Origin: Cladochytrium replicatum
Lineage: Eukaryota > Chytridiomycota > Chytridiomycetes > Cladochytriales > Cladochytriaceae
DNA length: 64,000 nucleotides
Reading direction: 5' to 3'
Assembly (NCBI GenBank): GCA_025526935.1
Contig: JAHLKD010000018.1
Span: 248,001-312,000 of the forward strand
The position numbers and the translations under genes are program-made. The notes beneath the pieces were generated by a model. It did no database searches. It was not told the DNA's origin and saw only the letters and a list, made by a program, of their open reading frames with translations. Of this stretch, positions 44,501-56,380 are shown in pieces; position 1 is the first letter of the stretch; each line of letters starts with the position of its first letter.

Positions 44501-44911
44501 CTTCGCCACCCTTTGTTGCTACCCCCACACCAACATCTCCCAACAGTATGTCTTCGTTTGTTCCTGCTATATCGGCTTGGCCGCCTGTTTCCAAACCCCC
44601 GACCTTATTGTAGGAACTGTCATGATGCCCCTGAAGTGTCGCGTGCCCATGTCTCTGTGTGTCTACATTTGCGTGCTAGTTTGTCTGCTAGTTTTGATTT
44701 AGGCCCGCCTGACGATCCCCGCCTACCTCTTGACATTGCAATTGATATGCTTTCACCACGGCCTTTTTATCCTTCCCCTGCCTTTTCCCAGTGGGTTCTT
44801 GTTCTTCGTGCACTTAACCGCATTTGGTCAAACTGTCTTGGTTATGAGTTAGTTTTGTCTCCAGCTCCTGATTGTATCTTGTCTGCTTTTGTTGATTTGG
44901 ATATGCCTTAG
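41538..44911 (+). pseudogene. LINE 2 ORF2: endonuclease-reverse transcriptase, one frameshift
   Basis: From ATG 41538: the APE-type endonuclease with RVGTFNCRNLSFG, LTETHLF, VLLLGDFNARFLATGDHSS, SIIDLLF and ASDHFPVTA. Near 42,330 the frame shifts by one. The RT then reads APGPNHIPAELFKPL, QYRPITLTNVDRKIFERTLL, PAQAGFQANRSGVECVFAL, FLDIKAAYDTVHRPLL, LPRGLFQGSVLSPFLYSVF and the catalytic FFADDIALF. A C-x2-C-x8-H-x4-C cluster (CRNCHDAPEVSRAHVSVC) lies near 44,610-44,665. The RT frame itself is intact to TAG at 44911, so this copy is younger than LINE 1. Confidence 0.92.
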
Positions 44912-45068
44912 TGTTTTGAAACATTTTACTTTTCCTACGGCTCGCACGGCTCCCCATGTGCTGCCAATTTACGTGTATTTTTACACTTGTATTTGGATTT
45001 TGCACCAGCGGGTGATATGTATTGGTTGGACAATAAATACATATTATGAAGTTCAAAAAAAAAAAAAA

Positions 45069-47269
45069 TCCAAAAGTTTTATTTCTGTTTCTATTTCGGC
45101 TTCATGTTCTTCGACGAAAACTTCAAAAGCCAGCGTTCCAGAAAATTCCGGATCACCAGCAAACTTGAAGGGGACTTACCAAAGGAGGAAGGAGAGCGCC
45201 GCTGCTGACGTGGCAAGGACAAATTAAGGGAGGCTTTGTTGGGAATGGGAGAACCTATAAAAGGTGTGAGTCTTAAGCTTCCAATACATCGAACAAGTAC
45301 CTCTTATCTGATCTTACCTGCCTACGACGAAATTCTACAGGAAACGACCCGGATTTCCGATCCGTCTGCAAGCCATCAGATGATTTGTTTTGCGGTAATC
45401 ATTTTCTCGCTTCCCATCTTGTCATAAACGCAACGAATGCTTCCGCCATGCATTATTTCATGGAACTCGACGATAACTCAAATTTTGTTTAACTAGTTCA
45501 ACCCTATTAAAGTTTGCTCCTCAAAGCACATCTGTGGTGCCCAATCAAATCGTCAGTTGATCCTTCACATACAGAATGGACTATGTGCAGGTCGTATACA
45601 CGGCGCTCATGATAAAGTCGGCGGCGTTGTTCCTCATGATGACCCTGACGATCTGCTTCTGGGAGGTACGCTAACAGAGATTAAAGGAAGCGAAAATTCG
45701 GGCCATGGACGTTTTATTGCCTCTGCGTGGTCTTCCTTGTCATGATGACTGATGCGAGCCCCTCCCAACAAGCTCTCGAGTTGCTACAGAACAGCATAGA
45801 CAAGCGTGCGTCCTCCCCTGGTCCTCCGCAGGCGATGATCAAATTGGACTTTCGAAGTATGCGGATGATGAGTTTGCAACGGTTGCAGGTGGACAAACAC
45901 AGATGGTACCCGACACCGGGGGAGTGATGAGGACTTCCGTGATACGTGAGGATCAGCGTCATGCGTCCTTCAATATTGCGTGATGGTGGTTGCATTGCAG
46001 TTAGGTATAAGGTTCTTTTGAGTAATACAAATCTGTTCCCACGCCATCCACGGACACTGGCCAATATAATCGGAACGGGAATGAGTGATTGCCGATCGCT
46101 GCAATTCGTCGGACCACAATATATCAGCCATCCATGAAGGCGCAAAAACTCACACCTAGTAACTCTGGATCACGACAAATCGCTCTATCCTCCTCGTTTC
46201 TTGATTTAAGAAAAGCGAAATCGAGTACTGCAGTTGAGAGCTCATTCTCTTCTACAGCACAACTCCACACGTAAATGTCCTGCCCACCACTAGCGATCCG
46301 CGCGAAAACGATCGAGCTGGTGTATATGTAACCATGTCTCCAGTGGAATTCGAAACGCGTGCGGATATGTCGAACAGGATCGCAGCGTACAAGTAGCAGG
46401 ATGCGACGTCTCATCGTGCTGTGCGCGGAGTCGAGCTGTTTGAAAAGTACCAGCCGTACGGTGCTGAAGCATGGTGGGCAAGACTAATGACCCGTTTGTT
46501 GCCCAAGAGGGGATTTGGAGGTGTCCGAGCTCGGAACGCCTTGCTTTGGGCTTGATGAGTGAGATGATAATTAATTGTTCTTGTCCGCGATCCTCTCCTT
46601 TGTTTGCTTCATGTTAGTGTACTTCTTGCCGCGGAATTTCCTCCGATTCCGATGTGGTAATATGCTGTTAATTGTGGTCCATGCTTCGGGACGCACCATT
46701 GGCAAACCCATTTTTTGTTGACATAATGAAATCAGAACAAGTCACAAATACGACAAACAGGTTTGTCTTATCCTTCTTATCGAATCCGTTTGGTACGATA
46801 GTTGAGTCCAGCCACTTTCTAGCGGCTCAGTTAAGATAATCCCACATAATCCCGCACCTCCTCATTGTGCAGCCTGTAAAGTGCCCTCTCACATAGATAC
46901 TAAATCGTTTCAGCTGCACTGGAGCTACAAAATGTGTCAGCAGCAACACCTCCAAGACGTAGGAGGAGCTTCATTCCAATAAAACACAGCGCGGTTCGAA
47001 TTTACATGATGGGTGGTTTGAGTGCTCAATGCTCTCTGCCGACATCATCATGACATTCATAACCATTGGGGATACTTCAAACCTTATACGGGTAAGATTG
47101 ATTGCTTCCACCGACAATTTCGTCAGCTCATATAATCTTCCATGTTTGTGACACCGTCGTAAGTGTAGAGTCGACCACATGAGTTTTTGAATGACCAAGC
47201 GAATGATGACGGCCTCACAATTGCACCCAATTTTATGGGATGATCAAAACATAACAAAATTCAGATGCT
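45069..47269. other. Region with no supported gene
   Basis: Only short frames. A TATA-like CTATAAAAGG lies at about 45,256, but no convincing gene follows. A short hydrophobic frame (ATG 45574, MDYVQVVYTALMIKSAALFL) ends at a possible donor GTACGC without a clear next exon. The rest looks like decayed sequence. Confidence 0.3.
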
Positions 47270-47299
47270 GTTCTCAGACCTGTCTCAGGTTTCTTGCGA

Positions 47300-47672
47300 G
47301 CCCGCAAAAACCTATTGACGCAAAACCTCCCGGCAAACTTTACAGGCAGGAACACTTCCGCCGCGAGACCCCAACGGTCGCTTCCTTTACACCTCTAAGC
47401 GTAGCCACAACAGGTGGAAAATAGACTATCAGATTCTTCCTTGCTTACACTCTTGTAATCCACGTCGTTTTCTACAAGATCGACCCGAAAACTTTCCTTC
47501 TGAGACAATTTGAAACCGTCGTATGACAGAGAGATCCCTCACTACATAGCAACACCCAAAATATAGAAGCCTTCTCGGTGAACAGCGAGACCGGCGCGCT
47601 TTTTCAGATCTTCTCGCGGGCGACTCCGTTTTCAGGCTTCGGCATGGCTGTTTCCCGCAATTTCAACGCTTG
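47300..47672 (+). pseudogene. Fragment A of a lactonase-type beta-propeller gene
   Basis: Pieces in different frames, GRFLYTSKRSHN, then FYKIDPKTFLLRQFETVV and IEAFSVNSETGALFQIF, then FSGFGMAVSRNF, parallel the C-terminal third of fragment B. Stops and shifts separate them. It represents the last two to three blades of a 6-phosphogluconolactonase-like (PF10282-type) seven-bladed propeller. Confidence 0.65.
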
Positions 47673-48479
47673 ATTCCTCATAATATATTGCTTCTGGAGC
47701 CTAAAATATTCTTCTCCGCCCACTCAAGCTGGCTGATTAGTTGCCAGCATTCCCTCCAAAAATGATTTGTATGTGCTTTGCCATTAATATTAAATTTCAC
47801 ATGTGAAACCTTTTATGTATTTCGAAAGTGCCGAAGACTATCCTCTCAGCTTGAAAGAGTGCTGATTTTGCCAATACGCCTGGATCAAATACCCTCAGTC
47901 CCCAAATACCAGAGATGTCAAAAATTTATAACTGTTCATAAACTGTCAGACGTGCACTCGGTACAATATACATGTAGAGATTGAGGACAGACCATCCCTG
48001 TTGTTCACCTCAAAGAATGATCTCCATAACTGCTCGCTCTCATTGTCGTGGCATCTCTGTTTAGCTCCTCCGTTACTGCACTCATTACAGCCTCTCGCTA
48101 GCTGTCCACAATGCAACTGACGTCGTCCCGTTCTCCGTAATGGAGAAACGGGTTTGCTCAAGCAAATCTGCCCTGCTTCAACCCCCGCTTGCTGGTTTCC
48201 ACCGTGATATTTCATGGATTCATAATGTTTTTTGGGGCCACTTGTATTGCGAAATTACCACAGAGACCCGTAGAGAAATGTATCCTCGGTTTGTATGAGA
48301 AGGAAAATTTCGGGAAACTGCTGTCTGCACAGCACAGGGTGAAAGCTGTGTGGGGTTTCCGGCGGAAACATGCTTGGCACCATGCCGCTCCACAACCTCA
48401 GCGCAGCTCTCTGGTTGCAGTGGACCAGTTCATAGTCTTCATCGCTGAGAATCTCATCCACCACTGCTCGAAAAACAGA
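47673..48479. other. No gene seen between the two propeller remnants
   Basis: Short frames only, on both strands. Confidence 0.3.
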
Positions 48480-49892
48480 ATGTCTACTCGTCGTTTGATC
48501 CTTCAGTTCGTCATTGTTTCAACAGCCCTGATCAGTTCTTCTGCAGTCCTGAAAACGCGCTATGTGTACTTATGCACTAATGCGAGCACCAACAGCATCC
48601 TCACCTATTCGCTAACTTGGGCAACCACCCGATCTCGCCATGACTCCCCTTTTCCCGGCCCGCAACATGGCGTACTTCATCCTTACCTCCCTGTACTTTA
48701 CGCAATCGAGCGAGGTGCGACTTACCCAATAGACCTCCTCCTCGTCCAAGAAACACAAACAACGAAACGGCACTGGACCTGCTATGTTCCATACCTTTGA
48801 CGGGCGGAATTGCAGCTCTTTTCCTCGACCAATATAGGCCCACAAATTTCATTTCACGTGTGCCGTCATTGGGGGTCAGCCCACCCTTTGTGGGTTTGCT
48901 TAGGACGACTGCAAACACCCCGGCAGATTCGCAGAAACAGCAAAAGGCAAAGGGGAACTTACTTCCTAACGGTAAGCACGTACGTTACCGGCTCATTATC
49001 GGTGTTCAAGCTTGATCCAAAAACCGGAGCGATCCAGTTCCCTCCAACTACACTGTTCTTTTCCCCCGCGGTTGAGGCAAACCTAACCTCCTCGAACTCG
49101 AGACAGGGGCTACCGACAGCGCATCACGCGACGCAGAGTACGGCAAAAGTGATCGGAAGGGATATCGTGTCTGCCGCAACTGATCTTGTGAGGGAAAACA
49201 GATACTCTGCTTCCATGACCTGGAGCCCGTTATCGTTGCTGTTTCAAACGGTGACGATCGAATCAAGGAGTTTGGCCTTGACCTCAACACCGGCACTCTG
49301 ACAGATCGCGGCGCCGACCTTATTTCTCCACTCGGGTCAGGGGCACGTCACACTCAGTTCCACCCAACCAACCGGGAATCCTCTACGTCATCAACGAAGT
49401 TGAATCCACAGTCAGCGTGTTTGATTTCGTTGAAAAGAAACTGCTTTCGACGTACAAAAACATTCCAGCGGACTTTACTGGCGTCAACACCGCCGCCGAA
49501 ATTGTCGTCCACCCACATGGTCGCTTCTTGTATGCTTCCAATCGTGGCCACAACACATTTCTCCGTTCATATGCTCTTCTTCAGTTGACATTGAAACCTC
49601 CAGTGTCGCCGTCTATACGATCGATCCGACGTCCTTCCTACTAACACAAACGGCCATCGTTCCTTCAGGCGGCGCATTCCCCCGGTACATTACACTCTTG
49701 TCCCTTGACTCAAAAAAGAACAATCGTTATGTACTCCTTCTGGCGAATCACAATACTCCGAATATCGTCGCCTTCTCTGTGAAGAGTGATACAGCACTAA
49801 CACAGATCTATTCGGATATCACCCCGCTTCCTGCGTTCGGCATGGCGGTTTCTCGCATATACAAGAGCTGGAAGTGCTCTTCCAAAGATTAA
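48480..49892 (+). pseudogene. Decayed secreted lactonase-type beta-propeller gene (copy B)
   Basis: ATG 48480 opens a plausible signal peptide (MSTRRLILQFVIVSTALISS) followed by a first blade (RYVYLCTNASTNSILTYSLT). After breaks come TGSLSVFKLDPKTGAIQF, VIVAVSNGDDRIKEFGLDLN with GARHTQFHP, YVINEVESTVSVFDFVEKKL, EIVVHPHGRFLYASNRGHN, VAVYTIDPTSFLLTQTAIV and NIVAFSVKSDTALTQIYSD with FGMAVSR. These are the repeating blades and SVFxxxxxTG motifs of 6-phosphogluconolactonase-like propellers. At least four frameshifts and several stops make it a pseudogene. Intact relatives hydrolyse sugar lactones or cyclise muconates; the signal peptide suggests export. Confidence 0.8.
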
Positions 49893-50141
49893 ACGAACAT
49901 GCGGTTCGTCGATGTAAGCCTAACAGAGAGTTTTTATAAGTTGCTAGACCATTTGAAGCTGAAGAATAGATATATCAACTGCAAACAATACCAGCCATTA
50001 AACAAGCACAAACATTAGTTTATTAACGACATTTCGCAGGTTTCTAGTCGTAACAAAATTATAAAGGTCATCCTTCGTTGGGCAAATCCATAGCCGCACA
50101 GAAATCTCCAAAAATTATAGAAACCTCAACAACAACCCCCT
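49893..50141. other. Intergenic, no gene seen
   Basis: Short AT-rich gap between the propeller pseudogene and the 3' end of the phosphoglycerate mutase gene; probably holds its 3' UTR. Confidence 0.4.
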
Positions 50142-51893
50142 CTATGCCGCGAGGATTGACTTTCCAGTCATCTCCTCTGGAATCGCCAGTCCCATGACCT
50201 CCAAGATCGTCGGCGCAACATCACAGAGCCCAGCGCTCTTTGACTTTTCGGCGTCGAACTTGTGCTCCGTGCTCGTCATGATGAATGGAACTGGACCCAA
50301 AAATAATCAATCAATCCAAGATACAATGCTCCATTCCCTTGTCTTACCTTTGGAGGTGGTGTGCGCTGTGTGCGGCCCACCGTTCTCAGAGACCATCTTC
50401 TCCGCGTTTCCGTGGTCCGCCGTGATAAACAGTACGTACCCGGCCTTCTTGCACGCCTCGTAGACGATCCCGATGGCCTTGTCGGTCGCTTCGACGGCCT
50501 CGATGGCGCGCTCGTACATCCCGGTGTGTCCAACCATGTCCGGGGGTGCAAAGTTGCACATGACAAACGAAAACGAGTTCTCGAGCACACGTTCAGCGAC
50601 CTATTCTCAATTCCATTAGAAAGGAATAGTAATCGAGAACAAGATGACCTTCTGGCCGACTTCGATGGCGCTCATTGCAGGCTGCAAGTCGTACGTGGCG
50701 ACTTTGGGAGACGCGATGAGATCGCGCTGCTCAAGCGGGAACTGTGCTTCCGAGCCACCGTTGAAGAAGAAGGTGACGTGGGCGTACTTTTCCGTCTCGG
50801 CAATGTGCACCTGCGGGAGACTGTTGATCTTGCCGATCACCTCCGCCAGAACGTTGTCCATCTTCTGGGGCGGGAAGATATTGGGGAAGGGGTAGTCGGC
50901 TTTGTACTGCGTGAAAGTAGTGATCGACTATAGAAGAGAGATTGATTGGTGAGATCAACTGATGCAATCGTGATTTTCTACACTTACAATATCCTTGGGA
51001 ACGACAGCTGTTTCGAAGGGCAGAGGAGCGATCCCGAGAGCCTGGTTGATCTCCCGCATACGATCGCTGCGGTAGTTGAAAAAGATCAATGTGTCCCCAT
51101 CCTTGATCCTTCCTTCCTCCTCCACAATAATGGGCTTCAAGAACTCGTCGGTCTCATCCTTTGCATACCGCTCCTCGATCGCCTTCACGGGATCCGACAC
51201 TACGTCACCCTTGCCCTGCACTAACATCTCATACGCAACCTGCACGCGCTCCCACCTCTTGTCACGGTCCATAGCATAGTACCGACCCACGATATCCGCA
51301 ACCTTGCCGTACTCAAGCTCACCCAACTTTTCCAGGAGCTCAGTGAGGTATTTGGACGCCGAACGGGGGGCAGTGTCGCGACCATCACCGAAGAAGTGGA
51401 TGTAGGTCGTGGGCACTTTGTGCTCTTTTGCGGCGGCGAGGAGGGCGTAGAGATGCTGGTTGTGGGAGTGCACGCCGCCATCCGAAACGAGACCGAGGTA
51501 GTGCAGACGGCCGTTACCAGCCTTTGCGCGATCGAATGCGGCAACTAGGTTCGGAAGGTCTTTGAGTTTGTTGTCGCGGATGGAGAGGTCGATGCGAACA
51601 ATGTCCTTTCCAGAAATGTGTTAGTTCACCAAAGAGTGCTATCACAGTGCAATTACCTGGTAAACGATGCGACCAGCGCCAATGTTCAAGTGGCCGACTT
51701 CAGAGTTCCCCATGAGTCCATCAGGCAACCCAACAGCCAAACCGTGTGCAGCGATGGGTGTAAACGGATACGTCTTCTCAAGGTCGTCCATGACGGGTGT
51801 TTTGGCGTTGCGAATTGCGTCGCCGGTCGAGTCAGGGTTCTCTGAGATACCCCATCCGTCGATGCAAATCAAGCAGGTCTTCTGTACGGTCAT
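50142..51893 (-). CDS. gpmI: 2,3-bisphosphoglycerate-independent phosphoglycerate mutase
   Basis: Five exons on the minus strand: 51893-51657, 51605-50988, 50927-50649, 50600-50348 and 50290-50142, giving about 511 aa, the usual length. Motifs in order: ICIDGWG (metal-binding Asp), [18 protein letters not shown] (catalytic Ser), [75 protein letters not shown] (metal ligands), [22 protein letters not shown] and [10 protein letters not shown]. It interconverts 3- and 2-phosphoglycerate in glycolysis with two metal ions. ATG 51893 matches the normal family start. An upstream exon (51974-52236) can splice in frame and would add 88 residues; see that entry. Confidence 0.96.
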
Positions 51894-51973
51894 GCTGCTC
51901 GATAGATCGACGAGTGAGTCACAAGTCAGAAAACTTTCGAATGGCACACTACCGCATTGCCATGCACACTCAC

Positions 51974-52236
51974 TTTGGCGATGTTCCAGTGTTAGCTGTG
52001 TTTCCAGCTCCTCCTATCCCTTTGTCAGCGTCGCTCTTCGAACTTTCTTTGCCTTGATGATCTTTGATGATCGCAGTCTCTGGGGGTGGGGCTTGTGTCG
52101 CGTTGGAGACGGGCAGCTGGGCGGTCGACGGCGGGGGACTGAGCGGGTCGGAGGTTTTGGGGTGCGACGAGGAGCCAGGTGCGTTGCCTTTGGAAGGCGA
52201 GTTTGCCGGACTTTTCTTGGATATTATCGACCCCAT
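51974..52236 (-). CDS. Small ORF, possibly an alternative N-terminal exon of the phosphoglycerate mutase
   Basis: From ATG 52236 the minus strand encodes [10 protein letters not shown] and a Pro/Ser/Asp-rich disordered stretch; read without splicing it ends as 88 aa. A strong donor (AA|GTGAGT, at 51973) and an acceptor (GAGCAG|C at 51896-51895) define an intron of 79 nt with a CTGAC branch-like site. This joins the frame exactly to ATG 51893 of the mutase. MG-x3-S is a textbook N-myristoylation start. Alternatives are a separate 88-aa protein or chance. Confidence 0.45.
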
Positions 52237-52574
52237 CTTTATTTTTCACCTCAATCTGTAATATCAACGAGACGGTGCTGAGGAGGATGCTGCCTAGTAT
52301 TCAATAAAGAATGCTCTACTTGAAGCGGCGAGCTCTAAATGAACGTCGAAGAATGCTCCAGACCTTGTGTTTGTCACTTTGTTTGCTGATCGAGGCCAAT
52401 CGAAGATGAGCTGATAAAAATAATGCTACGTCCACAAACGTGCCTCCGTCGAGAATTGTTTGTTTGCGTACATTTAGGGACGTTCTGTGATCCAGCCAAA
52501 ATGGACGGATGAGAACATGATTGTGCGCGACGATTCCCAGTTTCTCTGCTACTTTCTGAAAAACACTTGACATA

Positions 52575-52730
52575 GAACAATCTGTTTGCATTTTTTCGTT
52601 GCTGGATACGACACGACATCGAACGCACTCTCCTGCGCGCTCTACAACCTTGCCAGACACACCAGGAGGTCCAATCCAACGTTCGCAAAGAGATCACCCC
52701 AGTCATTATTTACCACTGACCCCTCAGGCC
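52575..52730 (+). pseudogene. Cytochrome P450 fragment (I-helix)
   Basis: Bases about 52582-52660 encode FFVAGYDTTSNALSCALYNL, the oxygen-binding I-helix motif of P450s, followed after one frameshift by EVQSNVRKEITPVI. The flanks contain no heme-binding FxxGxRxC segment, so only a remnant survives. Confidence 0.65.
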
Positions 52731-53507
52731 ACGAGGTCCTCGGCTTCCTAGCCGTCCATGTGATTGTCGAGGATCGCGCCATCGATAGCTAGGTAGCTGT
52801 ACGTTGGCAGCAAGTCGTTTTCAAGATGGAGCTGTAGGATGCTTATAACCTCCACGATGGTTTTCCATGGAGACAAGGATGAGGGCGAACCGTTACTCGT
52901 CGGCGAAGGGACTTGAATGCAAAATTTGGACACCGTATCATTCCCGAGAACGATCAGAATGCGGTCGACGAGTTCCCCATGGAAGTGCACTTGCGGACAT
53001 GATTGGAAAATTCGTTTTGTTTTTCATTGAGAAAGAGGCTCGTCATCAGAAAGGAGTTGTTTTCGAAGTGAACTAGGAGTAATAAGTGCGCAGGATGTGA
53101 CGCTGTGAGGGTTTGGTGGTGTAGACTTTTTTCACTAATAAAGTAGAGCAAGTGCGGGACCAAAACCCGACGTTGCAAGCCGGAGGTATCAAAGGTCCAT
53201 GCATTCGGGGTAATACGCATTCAAGAGGATAGGATAAGCGGAATAGGATACTTCAAGCATCATCTTCACCGCCAGAAAAAATAGAAAAATAAGATGTGAA
53301 TCGATGGAGAAAGAGACAAGGCCCCTATATATGCATTCAAACAGATTAAAAATAACGCCACTAAAGTAAGGAAGAAAAAATGGTGTAAAGTTAATATACA
53401 GTAAAAAGGAACTCGATAGAAAAAAATGGAACCAAACACAACCCAAGTGATCTCCACATGGGAGAGCTAAACTCATTCTCCTACGCAAGTACCTTCAGTT
53501 TCTACCT
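52731..53507. other. No supported gene
   Basis: Short frames on both strands. Probably decayed P450-related or intergenic sequence. Confidence 0.35.
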
Positions 53508-54739
53508 TTATCTCGATGTCGATAGATTATCTCTTGATTCCCTGGCATAGCGATTCAATCTGGAATCCTTGGAGCTCACATAGGTCGTCAGCGAGTCGTT
53601 CGAATCGTATCTCGGGAGTGTGTGGTACCCATTAGCGAACCACGCGGACGCAGGTAATGACGGCGTAATTCCCATGTCAATGCTCACTTCGGATCTCGTT
53701 CCGGCTCTCGAAGACGCAGGCGAGTTGGAGTTGGATGATGAGCGACGTGTTGTTTGAGGGGAGTAGAATGAGGAGGATCGGAGCCATGGGTCGGGACCGA
53801 TGACGATGATTACTGGGACGGAGAGTGCATCGAAGATGGAGGGTTCACCTTCGGCGCCTTCGGTGAGCTGCATCTCGACGAGACGGCTTCCGAAGCGCCA
53901 TTCGAGGTGTCGCGATTCGTCGAGGTTGTTGAATTCCTCTAGCATTCTGTGAGTTAAGAGCGTCAGAAAATGGGGGTAAAACGGAATAGGTTGTGTTCAA
54001 CATACTTTGAAAGAGTGTTGTGGAGGTTTGAGGTCTTCCAATGCCGAAAAATAGCTCCGCATACAACAAACCCAATCAACGCGATCCAACCCAGCATGAA
54101 TCCAATTGGGTTCACAACACCTTCAGCCGATGTAGCGAACGCCCACATAGAAAGCCCAGCGACAGCCGTGGAAACCAGAAGCCCTGCAACCCATACCCGA
54201 AAAGCCCACTCGTTCCGTACCCCCGAAACAACTTTTGGCAGTGTTCGAACACGCGCCAGGCGTGCTTCGTACTCCTCCTGTGTCAAATGCAAAGATAATG
54301 GATATGGGCCAGTTGTTGTGGGGAGAGGTGAGATTCGTGATGGTCGGAGAGAGGGAGAAAGGAGTCTGTCGCGAAGTGCGTCCTGCTCGACACCTGTAGT
54401 GGAACACCATCGAGCGAAGATGAGTTCACGGGCAGGGCTACGAATATGCCACACCCGGGTCGACGGTGACGGTTTTGAGGACGCCTGGTACATGAGGAGA
54501 TCGGCAGTTAGGCGTTCAGCTGGGGACGATTCGGCTGTGACGGGTTCGGCGTAGACGGCAGCAGCACAGATGGGATCACGGACGGGATGCCAGTCTGATC
54601 CTATTGGAGACATTGCGAGCAGCACCGCTCTGCCAGTGGTAGCAGCAGTTGGTCGCTCGAGCGACTTGTGGTCGTCGTCTCGGACGGGAACCATTCCGTA
54701 TTCGGTTGAGGAGATTTGACGGGTGAGCCAAGGGTCCAT
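53508..54739 (-). CDS. Two-TM membrane protein of unknown function
   Basis: Two exons on the minus strand: 54739-54006 and 53946-53508, with a 59-nt intron that keeps frame, giving about 390 aa. ATG 54739 starts MDPWLTRQISS. The first 210 residues are soluble and mixed; then comes a charged segment (LTQEEYEARLARVRTLP) and two adjacent membrane spans (VWVAGLLVSTAVAGLSMWAF and GFMLGWIALIGFVVCGAIF). A soluble tail follows with FNNLDESRHLEWRFGSRLVE and a Ser-rich end. The two hydrophobic helices form a hairpin with both ends on one side. I do not recognise the family. Confidence 0.75.
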
Positions 54740-55190
54740 CAATTTTTTTTGAAAGTTAACGCAATCTTTACATGGCAAAGTCAATTCCTTGATTGCACTT
54801 ATACGTAAAAGGTTTTTGTTTTTTATTGAGTCGATTTGGCATTGGTACCTGGTAAAATCAAAGATCTTGACTAACGTCCCTTGCCATGAATTGCAAACCA
54901 AGGCGAATCATGGGCTGCACTTGAAGTATTACAACACCTCAACTTCTCGCTTCACCTTCCCATCCTCAGCGCTTCACCTGCATTCAAACATTTCTGATGC
55001 TTTATCCACTTTGTCAATCCACCAAAGAGTTCCCATCAACTCATCAACTCATCAACTCACCAGAAAATTTGTTGGACTGTCTCGAAATTTTCTCATCAAC
55101 CACACTGCCAAAAACCTTAACAACTTCAAGCCTTCGTTCCAACTCAAGCTCAAACTTCCTCCGCCACGATCAAGCCAATTCCGATGGGCT
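54740..55190. other. Intergenic, no gene supported
   Basis: A frame on the plus strand opens here but shows no conserved features; its ATGs are not preferred. It may be the 5' part of the decayed gene that follows. Confidence 0.3.
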
Positions 55191-55191
55191 A

Positions 55192-55990
55192 TGAGCCGCA
55201 TCGAGCTATTTAAGGAAACACTCTACGTCCACCCGTCAAACATGGCCTGCCTGGCCATCATCCGTGGATTTATCGCTAACGCAGTCGTCGCAAAATACGC
55301 AGCCAAATCCAAATCTGAGCCGCCCGGTCTTCGCACCTCTGGCCAGAGAATTGGCGTGTTGAGCGTTCGGGATCCACAAGATCGTCAACCAGCGCACGAC
55401 CGTGACCGCGGCCGAGACCATCACGCACATGATGAAAGCGTACACGTTCCCTAAGCAACAACGCAGAAACCAAAGTTGACACTGACATCGTCCCAAAGCA
55501 CTTCCAGTCCATGACGCAGTCCTCGACCGCCCCAGAGCTCCTCTCTCTGAATTCGCTCATGCTTGCATTTCGCCGCGCGATGTTGATTCTGGCATGCGTG
55601 TGGCGAAACTCTTGCGCAGTGTGCTAAAGTCGCGTGGACACCATCGTCCCGATCTTCACGACGCTGATGCGCAGGATCTGGACATGCAAAGGAGACCCAT
55701 CTGTCGATGGATGGCAACGACTTGACCGCAATAGCGCGAGTGATGGTCGAACAACATTCTCGTGAAGAGAGGGAGAAGGTTTTGATAGAGGCGAGAGAGA
55801 GAAGATTGTGGAGCTTGGACGCTTGTGGAGATGGCGTGTGGGGAAGATCTTGACGATGTGTGGTTCCTGGCTTTGGCGGATGCGGGGGTGGGTATGAGGA
55901 AATTAGAAAGGGGTGGAGGTCGTCAGTGGATTGTGAGATGGGTCGATGATGCTTCATCGGACATAACACGAGAACTTCTAAAATTGACGT
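55192..55990 (+). pseudogene. Broken reading frames of one unrecognised gene
   Basis: ATG 55192 starts MSRIELFKETLYVHPSNMAC with a short hydrophobic helix. After a frame change comes GIHKIVNQRTTVTAAETITH, then VDTDIVPKHFQSMTQSSTAP, then LTAIARVMVEQHSREEREKV. The pieces look like protein but do not splice together convincingly. Probably decayed, or an unusual exon structure. Confidence 0.3.
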
Positions 55991-56122
55991 GGTCTCGAGA
56001 ACTTCATTCGATTCGGTGATAAATTATAACAATGATCAAAGCAACAGGACTCGAGCGGCAGAGAGTTTTAAATGCACAGGCAAAGGCCAGCACAGCGACT
56101 AACCCGCTCAGCCCGACCCATC

Positions 56123-56380
56123 ATGCCAGCCCTCCCCTTCGAGATCATCGACAGGATCCTCATTGAGCTCTCAGACCTTTCCGGTCAGCAAGTCTTTATT
56201 TTCCGTGTTGCGACCCATCTTCGCCGTCGTTATGTCTAGTCGACACTCATCGCCGCTATCCCTGATCTTTCTATGGACAACGCGAGCGCTCGCGGTGTTA
56301 TCGACCTTCTCAATCGCCATGTGTCATCAAATCATGCAGAGTATGACTTGGTCGGTATTTTTGTAACTATTTCCATTGTT
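56123..56380 (+). pseudogene. F-box-like N-terminus, probably decayed
   Basis: ATG 56123 gives MPALPFEIIDRILIELSDLS, the LPxEIxxxIL pattern of an F-box. The frame meets TAG after RRRYV and then continues with STLIAAIPDLSMDNASARGV. F-box proteins link substrates to SCF ubiquitin ligases. One stop codon and no clear substrate-binding domain suggest a remnant. Confidence 0.4.

Larger units (their letters stand above)
35096..45068 (+). mobile_element. LINE 2: non-LTR retrotransposon interrupted by a hAT element
   Basis: The element consists of ORF1 (35096-35905, 5'-truncated), the hAT insertion (35906-41523 plus one target duplication), ORF2 (41538-44911), a 3' UTR and poly(A) at 45054-45068. 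Without the insert, ORF1 would end with a TGA overlapping the ORF2 ATG. It is related to but distinct from LINE 1 in protein and 3' UTR. ORF2 has one frameshift near 42,330. Confidence 0.88.

Noticed and set aside
35096-45068. Two separate LINE fragments either side of the hAT
   Set aside because: The 8-bp duplication and the exact ATGA junction after removal show that they are one LINE copy.
54789-55454. 221-codon plus-strand frame
   Set aside because: Its first 130 residues have no conserved pattern and the protein-like pieces downstream need other frames.
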